A stretch of DNA of 64,000 nucleotides from Coleophoma eucalyptorum (GCA_026120035.1 JALRME010000051.1:62001-126000), one strand, 5' to 3'; counted from the stretch's first letter, positions 23,638 to 34,178 are shown. Made by a program: numbers and translations. Notes: generated by a model from the letters alone, not told the origin.

Positions 23638-24766
23638 ATGGCTGATGTAGTCGCTCCGATTATGTTCGATTATGAAAAGGTCAAAACCAACAAAAAGAAG
23701 GTTGTGCGGGTTGCTGTCGTGCAGCATGAACCAGTTTATTTTGACTTGGAGGCAAGCGTCGAGAAGGCTAAAACCATTATCATTGAGGCAGCTGAGAAGG
23801 GTGCGAAACTCATTGCATTTCCGGAAGTCTGGATTCCTGGTTATCCTGCATGGATCTGGTGTGTACCGTGTGTTTTTGAATACACATCACCAACCTTGTC
23901 TGATTATCATTCTAATTCTTCGAGATAGGGCGCGACCTACAGATCTAGATTTTTTCACTCTCTATTTCAAAAATTCCATGACCAGAGACTCGGAGTACTT
24001 GAGGAGCATTTGTAAAATCGCAGCCAGATACAGTATCGCCGTCGTGCTTGGATATTCGGAGAGAGACGGTGGGTCTCTTTACATATCACAAGCATTTATA
24101 GATACAGATGGAACTATAAGTTGCCACCGTAGGAAGCTTAAACCCACGCACATGGAGAGAACGGTTTATGCGGATGGAGGCGGTGCATCTCTCCTAAACG
24201 TAGTCGACGCTCCCGAGATTGGTAAAGTCGGTATGCTCAGTTGCTGGGAGCATACCCAACCCCTTCTCAAGTTTCACACACTCGCAAGGTGAGCAGATCC
24301 ATATCGCAGCTTGGCCAGCACAAATTCCAGACGAAGGAAAATCAATTTGGTCAGTTACTGCCGACGGTAAGAAACCACGATGGACATTTACGGGATACCG
24401 TGCTGATCTAATAGTGTAATAGCATCTAGACATATGTCCCGCATACATGCCCTTGAAGGAGGTTGCTTTGTGCTGCAAGCACATTCCATCTTGTCTCAGA
24501 CAGGCATTGATGCTTATCGCACCCAGTCTGCCGACCAATTTTTCAAGCCTGGTGGTGGCGGCTCGAGCATTATTGGTCCTGATGGACGCATCATTAAGGA
24601 GGGCAAGTACGGAACAGAAGAAGAGCTAATTGTTGCAGACTTGGATTTTGATGAAATTGTGAAGGCAAAGGCTTTCCTCGACGCACATGGTCATTATAGT
24701 CGTCCTGACCTATTGTGGCTCGGTGTTAATACTAAAGATGCACTTAGAGTTAGGAAAGAAGAGTAA
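23638..24766 (+). pseudogene. Nitrilase (aliphatic/arylacetonitrilase type) with a two-base frameshift
   Basis: Nitrilases hydrolyse R-CN to the acid and ammonia. The catalytic triad is visible: Glu about residue 63 in [14 protein letters not shown], Lys about 143 in HRRKLKPTHMERTV, and Cys about 179 in MLSCWEH. Exons are 23638-23858, 23929-24366 and 24423-24766; both introns obey GT..AG, and the first splits a Trp codon exactly where the family has WARP. Near 24278 the frame is lost: codons for FHT are followed by a shift of +1 relative to the next family block, QGEQIHIAAWPAQ, and the old frame stops at once (TGA 24289-24291). Loss of two bases explains it. The last exon, with GGCFVLQAHSILS and PGGGGSSIIGPDG, is otherwise normal. 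Without the shift it would be about 330 residues. A sequence error cannot be excluded. Confidence 0.82.
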
Positions 24767-25334
24767 CTTGTCATATTTATCAAATAATTAGGTGCTTTTT
24801 ATGAGACAAGAGTCTATAGCAACAGATAGGAAGACGGCAGTAGGGGGTATACCACCATGCTTAGCAAGGATAAATACTTGTAGCAATTTGTTGGAGTTTG
24901 ATATCATGCAATTACGGCTCTTAATAATTATATCATCTATTTGGCTAGTGACAAGAAAAGTAAAGGCCACATCGTTGAACTACTTTAGAGTAAAAATAAC
25001 CGAATTCCTTGCGATCCGAATATCCTCCTATAGTCTGAAAGAAATTAGACAACTACTAAAGTAGTTTCCATTCGTAATATGTTCATTCGTAAAAGTGGGT
25101 TTGTGAGAAACCGCTTGCATGGAAAATCTCCACTTTGGATAAGAGATTTCTCCATTGTGCGTATTTAGTCTCTTTAAAAGCATACTTAAGCATACGCAGG
25201 CAGAATCTCTTGGTAAGTTCACTTTTCTTTTTCATTCAAAATCATATTTTACTTATTGCAATTCCACACATCAACGCTAAGGTGTGCTTATTGTTTTATT
25301 TAACTTTGAATATACTTTTTGATCATAGCACGAG

Positions 25335-26802
25335 ATGTCCCTATTGCCGACCCCACTAGAAAACACCATGGAAATCCAGACAGATAATCTTGCATCGGAA
25401 AGCAATCCGTCTTCAGATACAGGCTATAGTAATAAGACTATACAGATTGGAGAAAATTCATTGGAAAATCCGACTACCCAAGCTACAATCACCAGGGCTA
25501 CAAGCCGTATCAACAGAGTCATCGGTAGTTCTTCAGCAAGGGAGATAGTGTCACCTCCCCCAGATGGTGGCCTAGTAGCATGGGTACAAACAGCTATGAC
25601 CTTCCTGGTTATCTTTAACACTTGGGGTTATATTAACAGTTTTGGGGTTTTCCAAGCCTATTACGTTAATGAGTTAAAGTACCAACCATCCCAAGTCTCG
25701 TGGGTTGGGTCTATTCAGGTGTTCTTACTCTTTTTCGTCGGTATTTTCTCCGGTAGAGCAACTGATGCTGGCTACTTAAGAGTTACATTGATTATTGGCT
25801 CAATTTTTCAAGTTGTTGGGATATTTATGACATCGTTATCCACCAAATACTACCAACTACTTTTAGCACAGGGTCTTTGTACAGGCCTGGGCGATGGTCT
25901 TGTGTTTTGCCCATCTCTTGCTTTACTATCTACCTACTTTACCACGAAACGAGCCATTGTTCTTGGGATTTCATCCGCTGGCAGTGGCCTCGGTGGCCTA
26001 GTATTTCCTTCTATTGTTCGACAACTGTTACCATCTATTGGATTTGCATGGACTGTTCGTGTTCTTGGGTTTGTTGTGCTTGGTACAAGCTCTCTAACTA
26101 TTATGTTAACTAAAACAAGACTCCCACCTCGAAAAACAGGCAAACTGGTGGAGTGGAGGGTTTTCAAGGAGCCGCCATTTGCTCTCTTTACCGCAGGGAT
26201 GTTTCTGTGTTTCTGGGGTCTTTACTTTGCTTTCTATTATGTAAGGACTCTAAGATCTGTTATTGCGTATTCTAGCTAACCAAGAATAGGTCGGGTCTTA
26301 TGGAAGATCTATTATTGGCATAGATGAAAAAGATTCTATATCATTATTACTTTTGATGAATGGCCTTAGTATCTTTGGTCGATTAATTCCAAATATCCTC
26401 TCGGACCGATTTTTTGGACCTTTGAACACTATTATACCTTTCTGCTTCATCTCAGCGCTTCTGATATTTAGCTGGACTGCTATCCAGACTCGAGCAGGCT
26501 TATTTGGTTGGGCGGCTGTTTATGGTCTTTTCGTTGCTGGTGTCCAGAGTCTTTTCCCAACAGTGGTATCAAGCTTAACCATTGATTTGAAGACAAGTGG
26601 TGCTCGGATGGGAATGTTCTTCACTGTAGTGAGTTTTGCGTGTCTCACAGGGCCACCATTGGGGGGATTCTTGATTCAGAAAAATGGAGGCAACTACTTA
26701 TATGCACAAGTCTGGGCAGCATCATCAATGGCGGCTGGTGGATTACTGATAGTTGCAGCGCGCTTTGCGGGAACGCAAGGCCAGGTATGGAAAAAGATAT
26801 AA
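25335..26802 (+). CDS. MFS monocarboxylate-transporter-like permease
   Basis: Two exons, 25335-26240 and 26290-26802, join to 472 residues. The intron is GTAAGG..TAG. After a Ser/Thr-rich cytoplasmic N-terminus of about 75 residues comes PPDGGLVAWVQT, the conserved [D/E]G[G/S]xGW-type start of helix 1 in the monocarboxylate porter branch, then GVFQAYYVNEL, WVGSIQVFLLFFVG, GLGDGLVFCPSLALLSTYF and ISSAGSGLGGLVFP. The second half has NGLSIFGRLIPNILSDRF and a glycine-rich FACLTGPPLGGFLI. It would import or export a carboxylate across the plasma membrane. Next to a nitrilase and an acyl-CoA dehydrogenase, an acid substrate fits. The gene looks intact. A later ATG at 25368 is also possible. Confidence 0.88.
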
Positions 26803-26849
26803 GAGGCCTGGTCCGGGGTACCGCGTCAGAACCCGATAAATCCAAAGTT

Positions 26850-27660
26850 GCGCGATAGCTGGGCTCCACTCTATATCGTATCATAGCACGGACATCTCGA
26901 GGTAGTTCAGTACCTTATAGAACACCAGGCAGAAGTGAATATAAAGTCAGACAACGGGCGGACCCCTCTCTATATCGCATCACAGAATGGACATATCGAG
27001 GTAGTTCAGTACCTTATAGGACACTAGGTAGAAGTGAATATAAAGTCAGACAACAGTGGATAGACCCCCCTCTATATTGTATCACAGCACGGACATGTTG
27101 AGGTAGTTCAATACCTTATAGAACACTAGGTAGAAGTGAATATAAAGTCAGACAACGGGTGGACCCCCCTCTATAGAGCGTCACAGAACGGACATCTCGA
27201 GGTCGTTCAGTTCTTTATAGAACACTAGGCAGAAGTGAATATAAAGTTAGGCGACGGATAGACCTCCCTTTATATCGCATCTTAGAAGGGACATCTTAAG
27301 GTAGTTCAGTACCTTATAGAACACTAGGCAGACGTTAATATAAAGTCAAGCGACGGATAGACCCCCCTCTATATAGTATCACAGTACGGATATCTCGAGG
27401 TAGTTCAGTACCTTATAGGACACCAGGCAGAGGCGAATATAAACATCACAGAAGACGTAGTCGTTGTAGCGGCACAAAACGAGGAGAGTGGCCTACAGCC
27501 GATGACGCTCTTACTCGAGCAAAGAGGAGCTGAGGTTCAGATCACAGAAAACGTAGTTGTTGCCGCTGCTGCAAACGAGGAGAGTGGCCTAGACCTGATG
27601 ACGCTCTTACTCAAGGAAAGAGGAGCTAAGGTTTAGATCACAGAAATGTTGCTTGATATA
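26850..27660 (+). pseudogene. Ankyrin-repeat (NLR-type) C-terminal relic
   Basis: Six or seven units of 99 bases encode ankyrin repeats of 33 residues with the core TPLYIASQNGHIEVVQYLI. Nearly every unit has TAG in the place of CAG or TGG, for example in the EH*VEVN junction, a CpA-to-TpA change. After the ankyrins come two copies of a different C-terminal repeat, ITE-VVVVAA-NEESGL and MTLLLEQRGAEV. This is the tail arrangement of fungal NACHT/ankyrin proteins. No N-terminal effector or NACHT part is present: the upstream sequence is the MFS gene. Frame is maintained through the whole block, so decay is by point mutation. Confidence 0.75.
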
Positions 27661-27690
27661 GCAGGGAAAAATTACAATTGTAGGAATAAG

Positions 27691-28178
27691 TCATTTAGAC
27701 CATCAAGAAATCTTTCTTCTACAGTTCCTCGAGAATGGATTGAAGCTTCTCGGTTTCCAAGAATTGAGGCTGACCCAGAAACCGATATACCCTTCTCTAG
27801 ATTATCCAAATTTGTTACGCGATATTCTGTAACCAATTCCTAAAATGTGGGTCGCATTACAGTAATCCGGTAATCCGACTCCAGTTTCCCCGTTCGGAGC
27901 TTTGACTTTCCGAGAATTCCTCCCTATCTATTTGTCACCCCTTATGACAGGGGCTAAGGCACTTTTTGTACCGCGTTCGGCTTAATTGGAGTAGCATAAC
28001 ACGACCAACCTATGCAAAAACCAGACCCCGTTTCTTGCCGCTCAGCACCTGCATACTCATTCGCTGAGAACAAACCATACACAATCTGCCTTGCATTGTG
28101 CCTCCCACTTGCCTTACCAAGTAGTTGCTTAGAAGTCATGTGGACTTCCACTACTAGACCAGTATCTACAGATAATAC
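27691..28178 (+). repeat. Direct repeat, copy B (right border of the metabolic island)
   Basis: This is the second copy of 11089-11569 in the same orientation, 16.6 kb apart. The short frame from the ankyrin tail continues into it to a stop at 27841. The hairpin seen in copy A is altered here. Confidence 0.85.
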
Positions 28179-28288
28179 CGTTAAGCGTCCCAGAGAGAAG
28201 CCAGGAAGTATCAACCTCATAAGGAGAAACCAACGAGCATGGCGCGCTTCTTCGCTCGCCACTAGAACGGTTGATCATCTTTGTTAAT

Positions 28289-28400
28289 GTAGGATTCGAG
28301 CACGTACGTGGGTAGCTAATACACGTGACAAGATAGAGTTGAAATCAGGTGATATCAGGTGGCCCCGTTACATTTGTCCCCCTCCCTTTCTTCTACTCGT
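28289..28400 (-). mobile_element. Possible Gypsy LTR edge with polypurine tract
   Basis: On the minus strand the purine run AAGAAAGGGAGGGGGA near 28390 is followed by TGTAACGGGGCC, the usual order polypurine tract then LTR start. A TACA that could close the LTR lies only about 85 bases on, so the LTR would be truncated. No pol coding sequence was recognisable in the AT-rich DNA up to 28600. Confidence 0.35.
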
Positions 28401-28880
28401 CCTTAAGTTCCAACCATAGTAATAGCAGTTTATAACTGCTCAGAAATAAGAAAAGAATGAATGAATAGTAATTAGTATACAGCTATATCGAATAGTCGTA
28501 GAAGTTGTAATCCATATAAAGTCACATAACCTCGTCCTGTAGGTACTAGACTCCAATATTCGCATTGAAGCGACTATTTTCTGGATACATCAATTCTTTA
28601 ATTTCCATCTCTCTCTACCGCCTTCTGCTCACTACCGTGCTCGGCTCTACATGAACACCTAGGGATGCTGCTTCGCAAGTCTTGCGCGGGCCTGTATCGG
28701 CTAGATACCATCAACGGTATGTGAGTAGGAATTTCCACCATAGCACCGAAATCTGCTGTTAGCTGATTCGCTGCTGCCCTGCAAGCCTCTCGTGATTGGT
28801 CATAATTCTCGTCTTAAGCTGGAAAACCCTACTTCTTATGTGAAGGCCCTTTTGGAGGATAAAAGGAGTTTGCGGACCAG
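28401..28880. other. AT-rich stretch without recognised gene
   Basis: The stretch lies between the LTR-like edge and the OrsD fragment. It is probably transposon-derived. A short inverted repeat GGACCA..TGGTCC sits at about 28875-28891. Confidence 0.35.
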
Positions 28881-29514
28881 TATGTGGTCCGTCCCACCCA
28901 TGGCAGAACCCTGCTTTGCTCATAAAAGGTTATCTCATAAAAGGGGTTTGGTAAGATCATATTGTAAGTGAGTTTCTATGGGTTAAGCATTGAATTTAGC
29001 GTCTTTTGTTATTTGTTTATTTGAAATGGACCTGGCATATGATTCAGGCCACCAAGTTGTAGTCTGTAAGTGTTGCCAGACGTGTATTGGGCCTAGTCGG
29101 ACAAGCATTGAGCAGCACCTACGAAAGCAGCCGCATCGACTCACAGGCCAGACCTTGAAGAGCTATCTAGAATATACCGATACGTTGGTTCTACAGTCAC
29201 TAGAAAACCTCCGAGATAAAAAACCTGCCAATGATAGCCTAGCTATTAAACATCTTAGGCTTTGGACCGGCTACCACTGTCTGTTATGCGAAGCAGGGAA
29301 GTTCCTTACTATTCATCTCCCACGTATGCGGGACCATACAGTCGTCCATGGTAGGAAGGCCAAAGAACACAACAAAACGCCGCTTTGGGAGGAGTGTTTA
29401 GTACAAAGTTACTTTACAACTCGGAGCCGGGTAGACTATTTTATGGTAACTGAAGAAGGGACAGCAAGGATAAGCTGGCTTTCGTTTGAAGTAGATCCCA
29501 TAGCTAGTTGTTGA
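28881..29514 (+). pseudogene. Truncated OrsD-type zinc-finger gene with its 5' flank
   Basis: The open frame (ATG 29026, or upstream at about 28990, to TGA 29514) gives the two-finger OrsD/DUF3505 pattern: VVVCKCCQTCIGPSRTSIEQ, HLRKQPHRLTG, then YHCLLCEAG, HLPRMRDHTVVHG and TPLWEECLVQSYF. It parallels the first ~190 residues of the protein at 9121-4809. After YFMVTEEGTAR the family pattern ends abruptly, and no recombinase or helicase part follows, so it is a 3'-truncated copy. The block from 28887 through about 29184, including about 140 bases of 5' flank, recurs in RIP-mutated form at 61807-62113. Confidence 0.7.
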
Positions 29515-29691
29515 GAAAACAATAGTATAAGGTAAAGGGTGTATTTTTATTACAAGGGGTGACCATCCGCTTGGGGTGACCATTCGCTTATGGTGCACGT
29601 TAACCAAAGATCTTTGATCATTCAGTGAATTCATTACCCAACGCATTCCAAAGCACCAATTCAATCAACCTCAACCTATAGTAATGTTAAG

Positions 29692-30115
29692 ATGTCCAGA
29701 GTCTCATGCCAAGTCATCGATACCCACACAAATACCCCTGCAGCTGGTATGAAGGTTTCTTTGAAACCGTGGTGTCACTTGATGGGTGCCGTCAACATCG
29801 CTTTCTAGGGGACTACAACCACTGATGGCACGGTTCTTCAGTGGCATTCGGCTGGCAGGGATCAGAGGCATGACTTGGAGTTGAGCCATCTCTTTAACAA
29901 CACATCTGCGACCAAGATTATATTTGGTAGATGGGGCTCGATACGGCAACCTATTTCGGCAATGGCAACACCTGTTAGACAGTGGTTGATATTAACTTCG
30001 TGGTAGTGAGCACGGGCCGATATCACGTGCTCGCATTCATCGGACCATGGGAGTACAGGATGTACCTTACGCCCTGGAAGCCACCAGTATTTTACTCCAT
30101 AGATTAGCAACCCGA
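29692..30115 (+). pseudogene. 5-hydroxyisourate hydrolase (transthyretin-like) relic
   Basis: The enzyme acts in urate breakdown, hydrolysing 5-hydroxyisourate. From ATG 29692 the frame reads MSRVSCQVIDTHTNTPAAGM followed by KVSLK, the N-terminal signature of the family. TAG at 29806-29808 interrupts it, and TTTDGTVLQW follows in the same frame. After a frame change near 29935 another frame gives ATYFGNGN, VDINFVV and GRYHVLAFIGPWEYRMYL, corresponding to the conserved YHVPLLLxPxxYxTYRG end. The last Arg-Gly-Ser is lost through a further shift. At least one nonsense and two shifts make it dead. Confidence 0.65.
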
Positions 30116-30145
30116 TATGTAAAAGATAGAAGAGGCCTCATGAAC

Positions 30146-30799
30146 TCTCAAAGACTCGCGCTGATGAAATATTTTAAAGAGAAACAATAACCCACACAAG
30201 GAGAATATGACAACCTCACTCAAGAGCTTGGGCTTGACAAAACAAAGATACGAGGGTGGGTTAGCCACGAACGCCAATGAGTGAAGTTGAAAAGAAAGAT
30301 CGTTGAGTCTAAAGCTTTGGAAGATGCCGATTCAACAACCCCACCATCTCTTCCGGACGACAAAGGCTGATTTACTCCACTGTCCCAAATTGATGCGTTC
30401 TCATTAGACCAGCCTCCTAACAATGAAGAAGCAGCGATAAGGCAAACGGTTGCTAATCAGGCTTCACAACCCATGATGGCTGATTCAGACTACAAGTGTC
30501 CAAGCTGTTACAACCCACCACGGATAATAAGTCCATTCCAGATGACATCGCCATACTCGTCGGGGGGTTCCCTTTGTGCCGAGATAATGTATAGCCCAGT
30601 GGCTCGAGAGATCTTGAGCAATTCTACTTCTTCGCCCCAGGAAGTACAGGAAAACACCTCATCGTTTTCACCAGAGCCGCAATTCTGGCAACCTGAGCTA
30701 CTTGGCAATGTGAATGATCCAAAGACAGCTAATGTAGAAGAGAGTGTTATTATGCACGATGGCCTCAAGAAACGTAGACGGCGAAGGACGGCATCGTGA
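30146..30799 (+). pseudogene. Homeodomain-like protein relic
   Basis: In one frame the sequence reads LALMKYFKEKQ, a TAA, PTQGEYDNLTQELGLDKT, then KIRGWVSHERQ, a TGA and VKLKRKI. The spacing is that of homeodomain helices 1, 2 and 3, with the recognition helix KIRxWFxxxR. A third stop lies near 30369, after which the frame stays open from 30473 to the end at 30799: a Ser/Pro-rich tail finishing in a basic GLKKRRRRRTAS. The three stops in an otherwise coherent frame show a recently decayed gene. A full-length mating-type or developmental homeodomain role cannot be inferred. Confidence 0.6.
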
Positions 30800-30882
30800 A
30801 AATGATTCAATGGAGAAGATATCGTGAAGGAAATCTCGTTTTCCTTGTTCTCTTAATATTTGATATTCAATGTTAAATAGAA

Positions 30883-31589
30883 TCAAGTGCTACAAGGCTT
30901 CCTTCCAAAACCAGGTAGCAATGATTTTAGAATGCTGCGTACCATTGGTTTATCCTGACAATCGCGTTCTTGAACTGACCTTTCCAACAAACATGTTACC
31001 ACCCTTTCAACCTGCTGGCTGCTCTTCGCCGAGATCTCGAAGAATGTATAGCCAAGTCGTTGCGCAAGCTGCTTCCCTTCAACGCCAGAGACTTCTCGTT
31101 CATCGGTTTTATCCTTCATATTTCCTACTAAAACCACCGCTTGTGATGGTGATAGCTCCCTAATTTCCTTATTGTACGTCTGAATTTGCTGAATCGAAGG
31201 TGTCGCTGTTGTGCCGTATACTAGGATGAAGCCGTCGCTCTCGCGGATAGCTTGGTTTCGTACCTCCGGGTCGATATTGTGGCTGGCACCAATGTCCGGC
31301 ATTTCAACTACGATTCTGGCCCCGCGAAATAATACTTTAAGACAGTGTTACTCTTCTAGTGTAGTATGATACTCAAGCCTCCATTAGAAACTACCACGGA
31401 TGAGACGGCTGTACTCACCGATTCAAGGAGCTTTTTCATTGTATATTGGACAGCAAGAGCGGACTTCCCGACTCTTGATCTCCAAGCAAGCATATCTTGT
31501 ATGTTTCGATTGAGAGCATAATGTGAGAAATATTCCGATTTAGTTGTACCTACTTTCCACCAGTTTTGAGAAATCGAAGCCAACTCCAT
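30883..31589 (-). pseudogene. Ras-like small GTPase with one stop codon in switch I
   Basis: Two exons, 31589-31419 and 31371-30883, join in frame (intron GTGAGT..GAG). The P-loop region reads RSRVGKSALAVQY: the GKS is kept but the first glycine of GxxxxGKS is replaced. Switch I reads YHTTLEE, keeping the Thr-35 equivalent, and is followed at once by TAA (31348-31350). Switch II is MPDIGASHN instead of DTAGQE. The guanine-specificity motif is VGNMKDK (NKxD altered) and G5 is EISAKSS. The tail is basic but ends CST, not a CaaX box. Apart from the stop it would be 219 residues. The changed motifs suggest it was already divergent from true Ras. Confidence 0.65.
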
Positions 31590-32159
31590 TTTAACATGAC
31601 CAAGCTAAGTAAACCACAATACCCCTGCTCTTTGTAGCTTGGGTGCCCTCAACCTGCAGCTGGATCCCGATGCATATGTAAGTAGCTAGATGAAGCAAGA
31701 TATGGATGGCGTTCATCATTGTTATAAAGCAAACTACACCTTCGTGCTTGTCAATGAGAACCTCAACCATATTTTCAAGCACAAAATTTTGAGATTCCAA
31801 ATCATTGGTTACCCAGATTCAGGATGTGTGATTTTTTGAATGGTAAGCATCATCGTAACATTCAGAGCAGCTTCTAACAAAATAAGTAGTTTATCACAAA
31901 TGTTATTGTTTCCATTATTGTAAAGTCGTACGTTTCTGTGGTTTTTATTTGATAAACGGATATTGCGAGAACAAAAACTTGCAAAACGAACGCGAATAGT
32001 AAGTTTAACTAGATACTGTCTTACGGTCTCTTTCTCACATCTTCTCAAGTCTTAGGACACGATGTTCTATGCATTCCAAACGATAAGTTTAGACGGGAAG
32101 ATAAAATGGGCAGGGGAAATACCAGCACAGTGTACTCCTTGAATTTGTTATCGTTACTC
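31590..32159. other. Unassigned stretch
   Basis: Only two short minus-strand frames (31591-31800 and 31809-32048) occur. They resemble nothing known, and no repeat was seen. Confidence 0.35.
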
Positions 32160-32927
32160 CTATACCAAATTTACAAACAATGCACCTCTGCCTGCGTCCA
32201 CTTCACGTATTTCTGCCATCCTCAAACATAAATACCAAGTTTTAGATTCGTTCGCAAACTTCACCAGAAGTGTATATGGACATCCGTCAGAAGATGACAC
32301 GAATTGATGAATGGTACCTTTGTTACGGATATTGAAGGCCTCAAGATTCTTTGAGGCCTGGAATGTACCATGAACTAAACTTTTCTCCGAATCCCTAATC
32401 TCACATTCGAATCCATCACTCTCAAGTATAAGTCCAGTAAACACGACCATACGTGCGGTCTCGTTGGGAGGAAGATGATTGCTAGGGAGACGCGTCGGCC
32501 AATTACTCAAAATTGTAAAAAAGGTAGTTTTGGCGCTCTGCTTCAGACCCATCACCTTTTTGATGTCAAAACCAGATTTATTCGTCATCTCTCGGTTTGA
32601 AATCTCGTTACAGAGACCTAGGACATGGATGTAGTTGTAGTAGCTGTCATCCCTCTTAGTTTTGGCACCAGAGAGTGCTTCCTGCACCGGTTTTGGAAGA
32701 TACAGGACGACTTCGCAATGCCTACGGTTAAGTCGGAGTTCAAACTGGGTCGAATCGTAGGGTATCAGTGTCGTACTGTTAGACCGAGACATGTTGATAC
32801 TTTCTGAGAAGAAGCTTTGGGAGGTCTTTGTCGTAATCTTCTCTTTGATTACACGGTAGTGAGTATTGTCTGTTTGATGAAGAACGCCAAGTGCCTCGTT
32901 CTGGTTTGTGATTTCCCCAAAGCACAC
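32160..32927 (-). CDS. Hypothetical protein, no family recognised
   Basis: The uninterrupted frame of 255 codons may start at 32927 or, more likely, at the internal ATG near 32792 (MSRSNSTTLIPYDSTQ), giving about 210 residues. It is mixed alpha/beta in character, with a basic stretch GAKTKRDDSYYN, a segment VMGLKQSAKTTFFTILSNWP and a C-terminal beta-rich part YTLLVKFANESKTWYLCLRM. There is no signal peptide, membrane span or cysteine pattern. Codon use is even and stops are absent, so it may be a living gene. No function is claimed. Confidence 0.5.
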   Translation of the reverse strand: MCFGEITNQNEALGVLHQTDNTHYRVIKEKITTKTSQSFFSESINMSRSNSTTLIPYDSTQFELRLNRRHCEVVLYLPKPVQEALSGAKTKRDDSYYNYIHVLGLCNEISNREMTNKSGFDIKKVMGLKQSAKTTFFTILSNWPTRLPSNHLPPNETARMVVFTGLILESDGFECEIRDSEKSLVHGTFQASKNLEAFNIRNKGTIHQFVSSSDGCPYTLLVKFANESKTWYLCLRMAEIREVDAGRGALFVNLV

Positions 32928-32984
32928 TTTATGTCCACCATACTACTGTTTTTATGCAGTCATAGCTGTAAAGTTCGTGGCGTT

Positions 32985-33345
32985 TGCAGATAAGTCCAAG
33001 GGTATATGCAAGTTAGGTGATATCTTACTTCTAGGCAAGTTATAAAACCCCTTGTCCTTAAAGATAAAACAAGAACAAACTCGGCATGCCGGCTCATTGA
33101 TATCTTGCTTCTCTGAAAGTTATGGAACATCCCTTATCCTTGCGGAAACAAGGACGCGTCTTCAAACATTCCGAACGATACCCAAAGTGGTGATGCTTGC
33201 AGATAAGTTGATATTTTACTTATAAGAAAGTTATAAAGGGCCCTTGATTGAGGCAAGCCAAGAACGCACTCCATATGTCGGCTCATTGATATCTTGCTTC
33301 TGAGAAAGTTATATAATAATATCCCTTGTCATCGCAGCTGGACCA
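32985..33345. repeat. Two ~190-base imperfect tandem units in a promoter region
   Basis: The motif GATATCTTGCTTCT followed by GAAAGTTAT recurs near 33018, 33100, 33210 and 33289. The first and third, and second and fourth, copies are about 190 bases apart, as are GGCTCATTGATATC and TTTGCAGATAAG/CTTGCAGATAAG. This is a duplicated unit that itself contains two variants. It lies upstream of the minus-strand gene ending at 32160. Confidence 0.6.
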
Positions 33346-33581
33346 TGGACGTTGCCGAACCCAAAAAATATCAGAGCGCTTAAAAGCATTATGATAGTTC
33401 TGGAAGATCCTACCCTACCAGTGGTCGTTTACTCGGAACAACTTGACAGCATATATTTCCAGCCACCTTCTGTCTACAATATAATAGCACCATCAAACTA
33501 AGAACCAAACTTCCCTCAAGAATAGATAAAGACTTGAGCAGTCAATAGTCCTTCTACTTCACGCTTGCAACTCTTCGAGAC

Positions 33582-33961
33582 GATGGAATTTATGAACAAT
33601 TACGACTCTAACTGCATGCAGCAACAACAGAGTTGTAGTACGCATACACTAACGGGGACTTGTGTCTGCAGTAACCTCCCGTATATATATCTGTAAGTAT
33701 TCCGTGGAGTGTAGAATCCCTTCTAATGATGGTAGACCGGAGCAGATTATGCCGCAGAGCGATATCTCACAATTCGACCGTACTAATGAAAGATTGGATC
33801 AACTGCAGAACGGCATCCTGGAATTACGTGGCATGCTACAGCAGAATACAAAACATGTCTTAGAGATCAAAGAAATTTTGAGATGGCTCCAAGAGGCCAT
33901 GCACTGGGTCATAGGTTGTATGAAGCATGTGTTTAGAACATTTGTCCTTCATGCGAGATGA
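33582..33961 (+). CDS. Small hypothetical protein with coiled coil, structure uncertain
   Basis: An ATG at 33582 opens MEFMNNYDSNCMQQQQ. A frame ending at 33961 carries ISQFDRTNERLDQLQNGILE and a continuation with heptad-like Leu/Ile spacing, typical of a coiled coil. The two pieces are in different frames and would need an intron near 33640-33730; donors and acceptors exist there, but I could not choose between them. No family is recognised. Confidence 0.3.
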
Positions 33962-34178
33962 GGGTTAGGATACCGTTTGGTAGCCGTGTAGGCATTTAGG
34001 CGAGGTTGATTGTATGCACCTGTCTGTTTTTGTGACTTGATCTCTAATGCCACACCACGATGTTCCGGTACTCTTAAGAACGCTCGTTCTATTTTCAAAC
34101 CTGATTTTTTGGTCGTTATCTTCGCGTGAACTGAAAGCAAACAACCAGACTCTTTCCCTACCCCAAGCATTAGACAAT

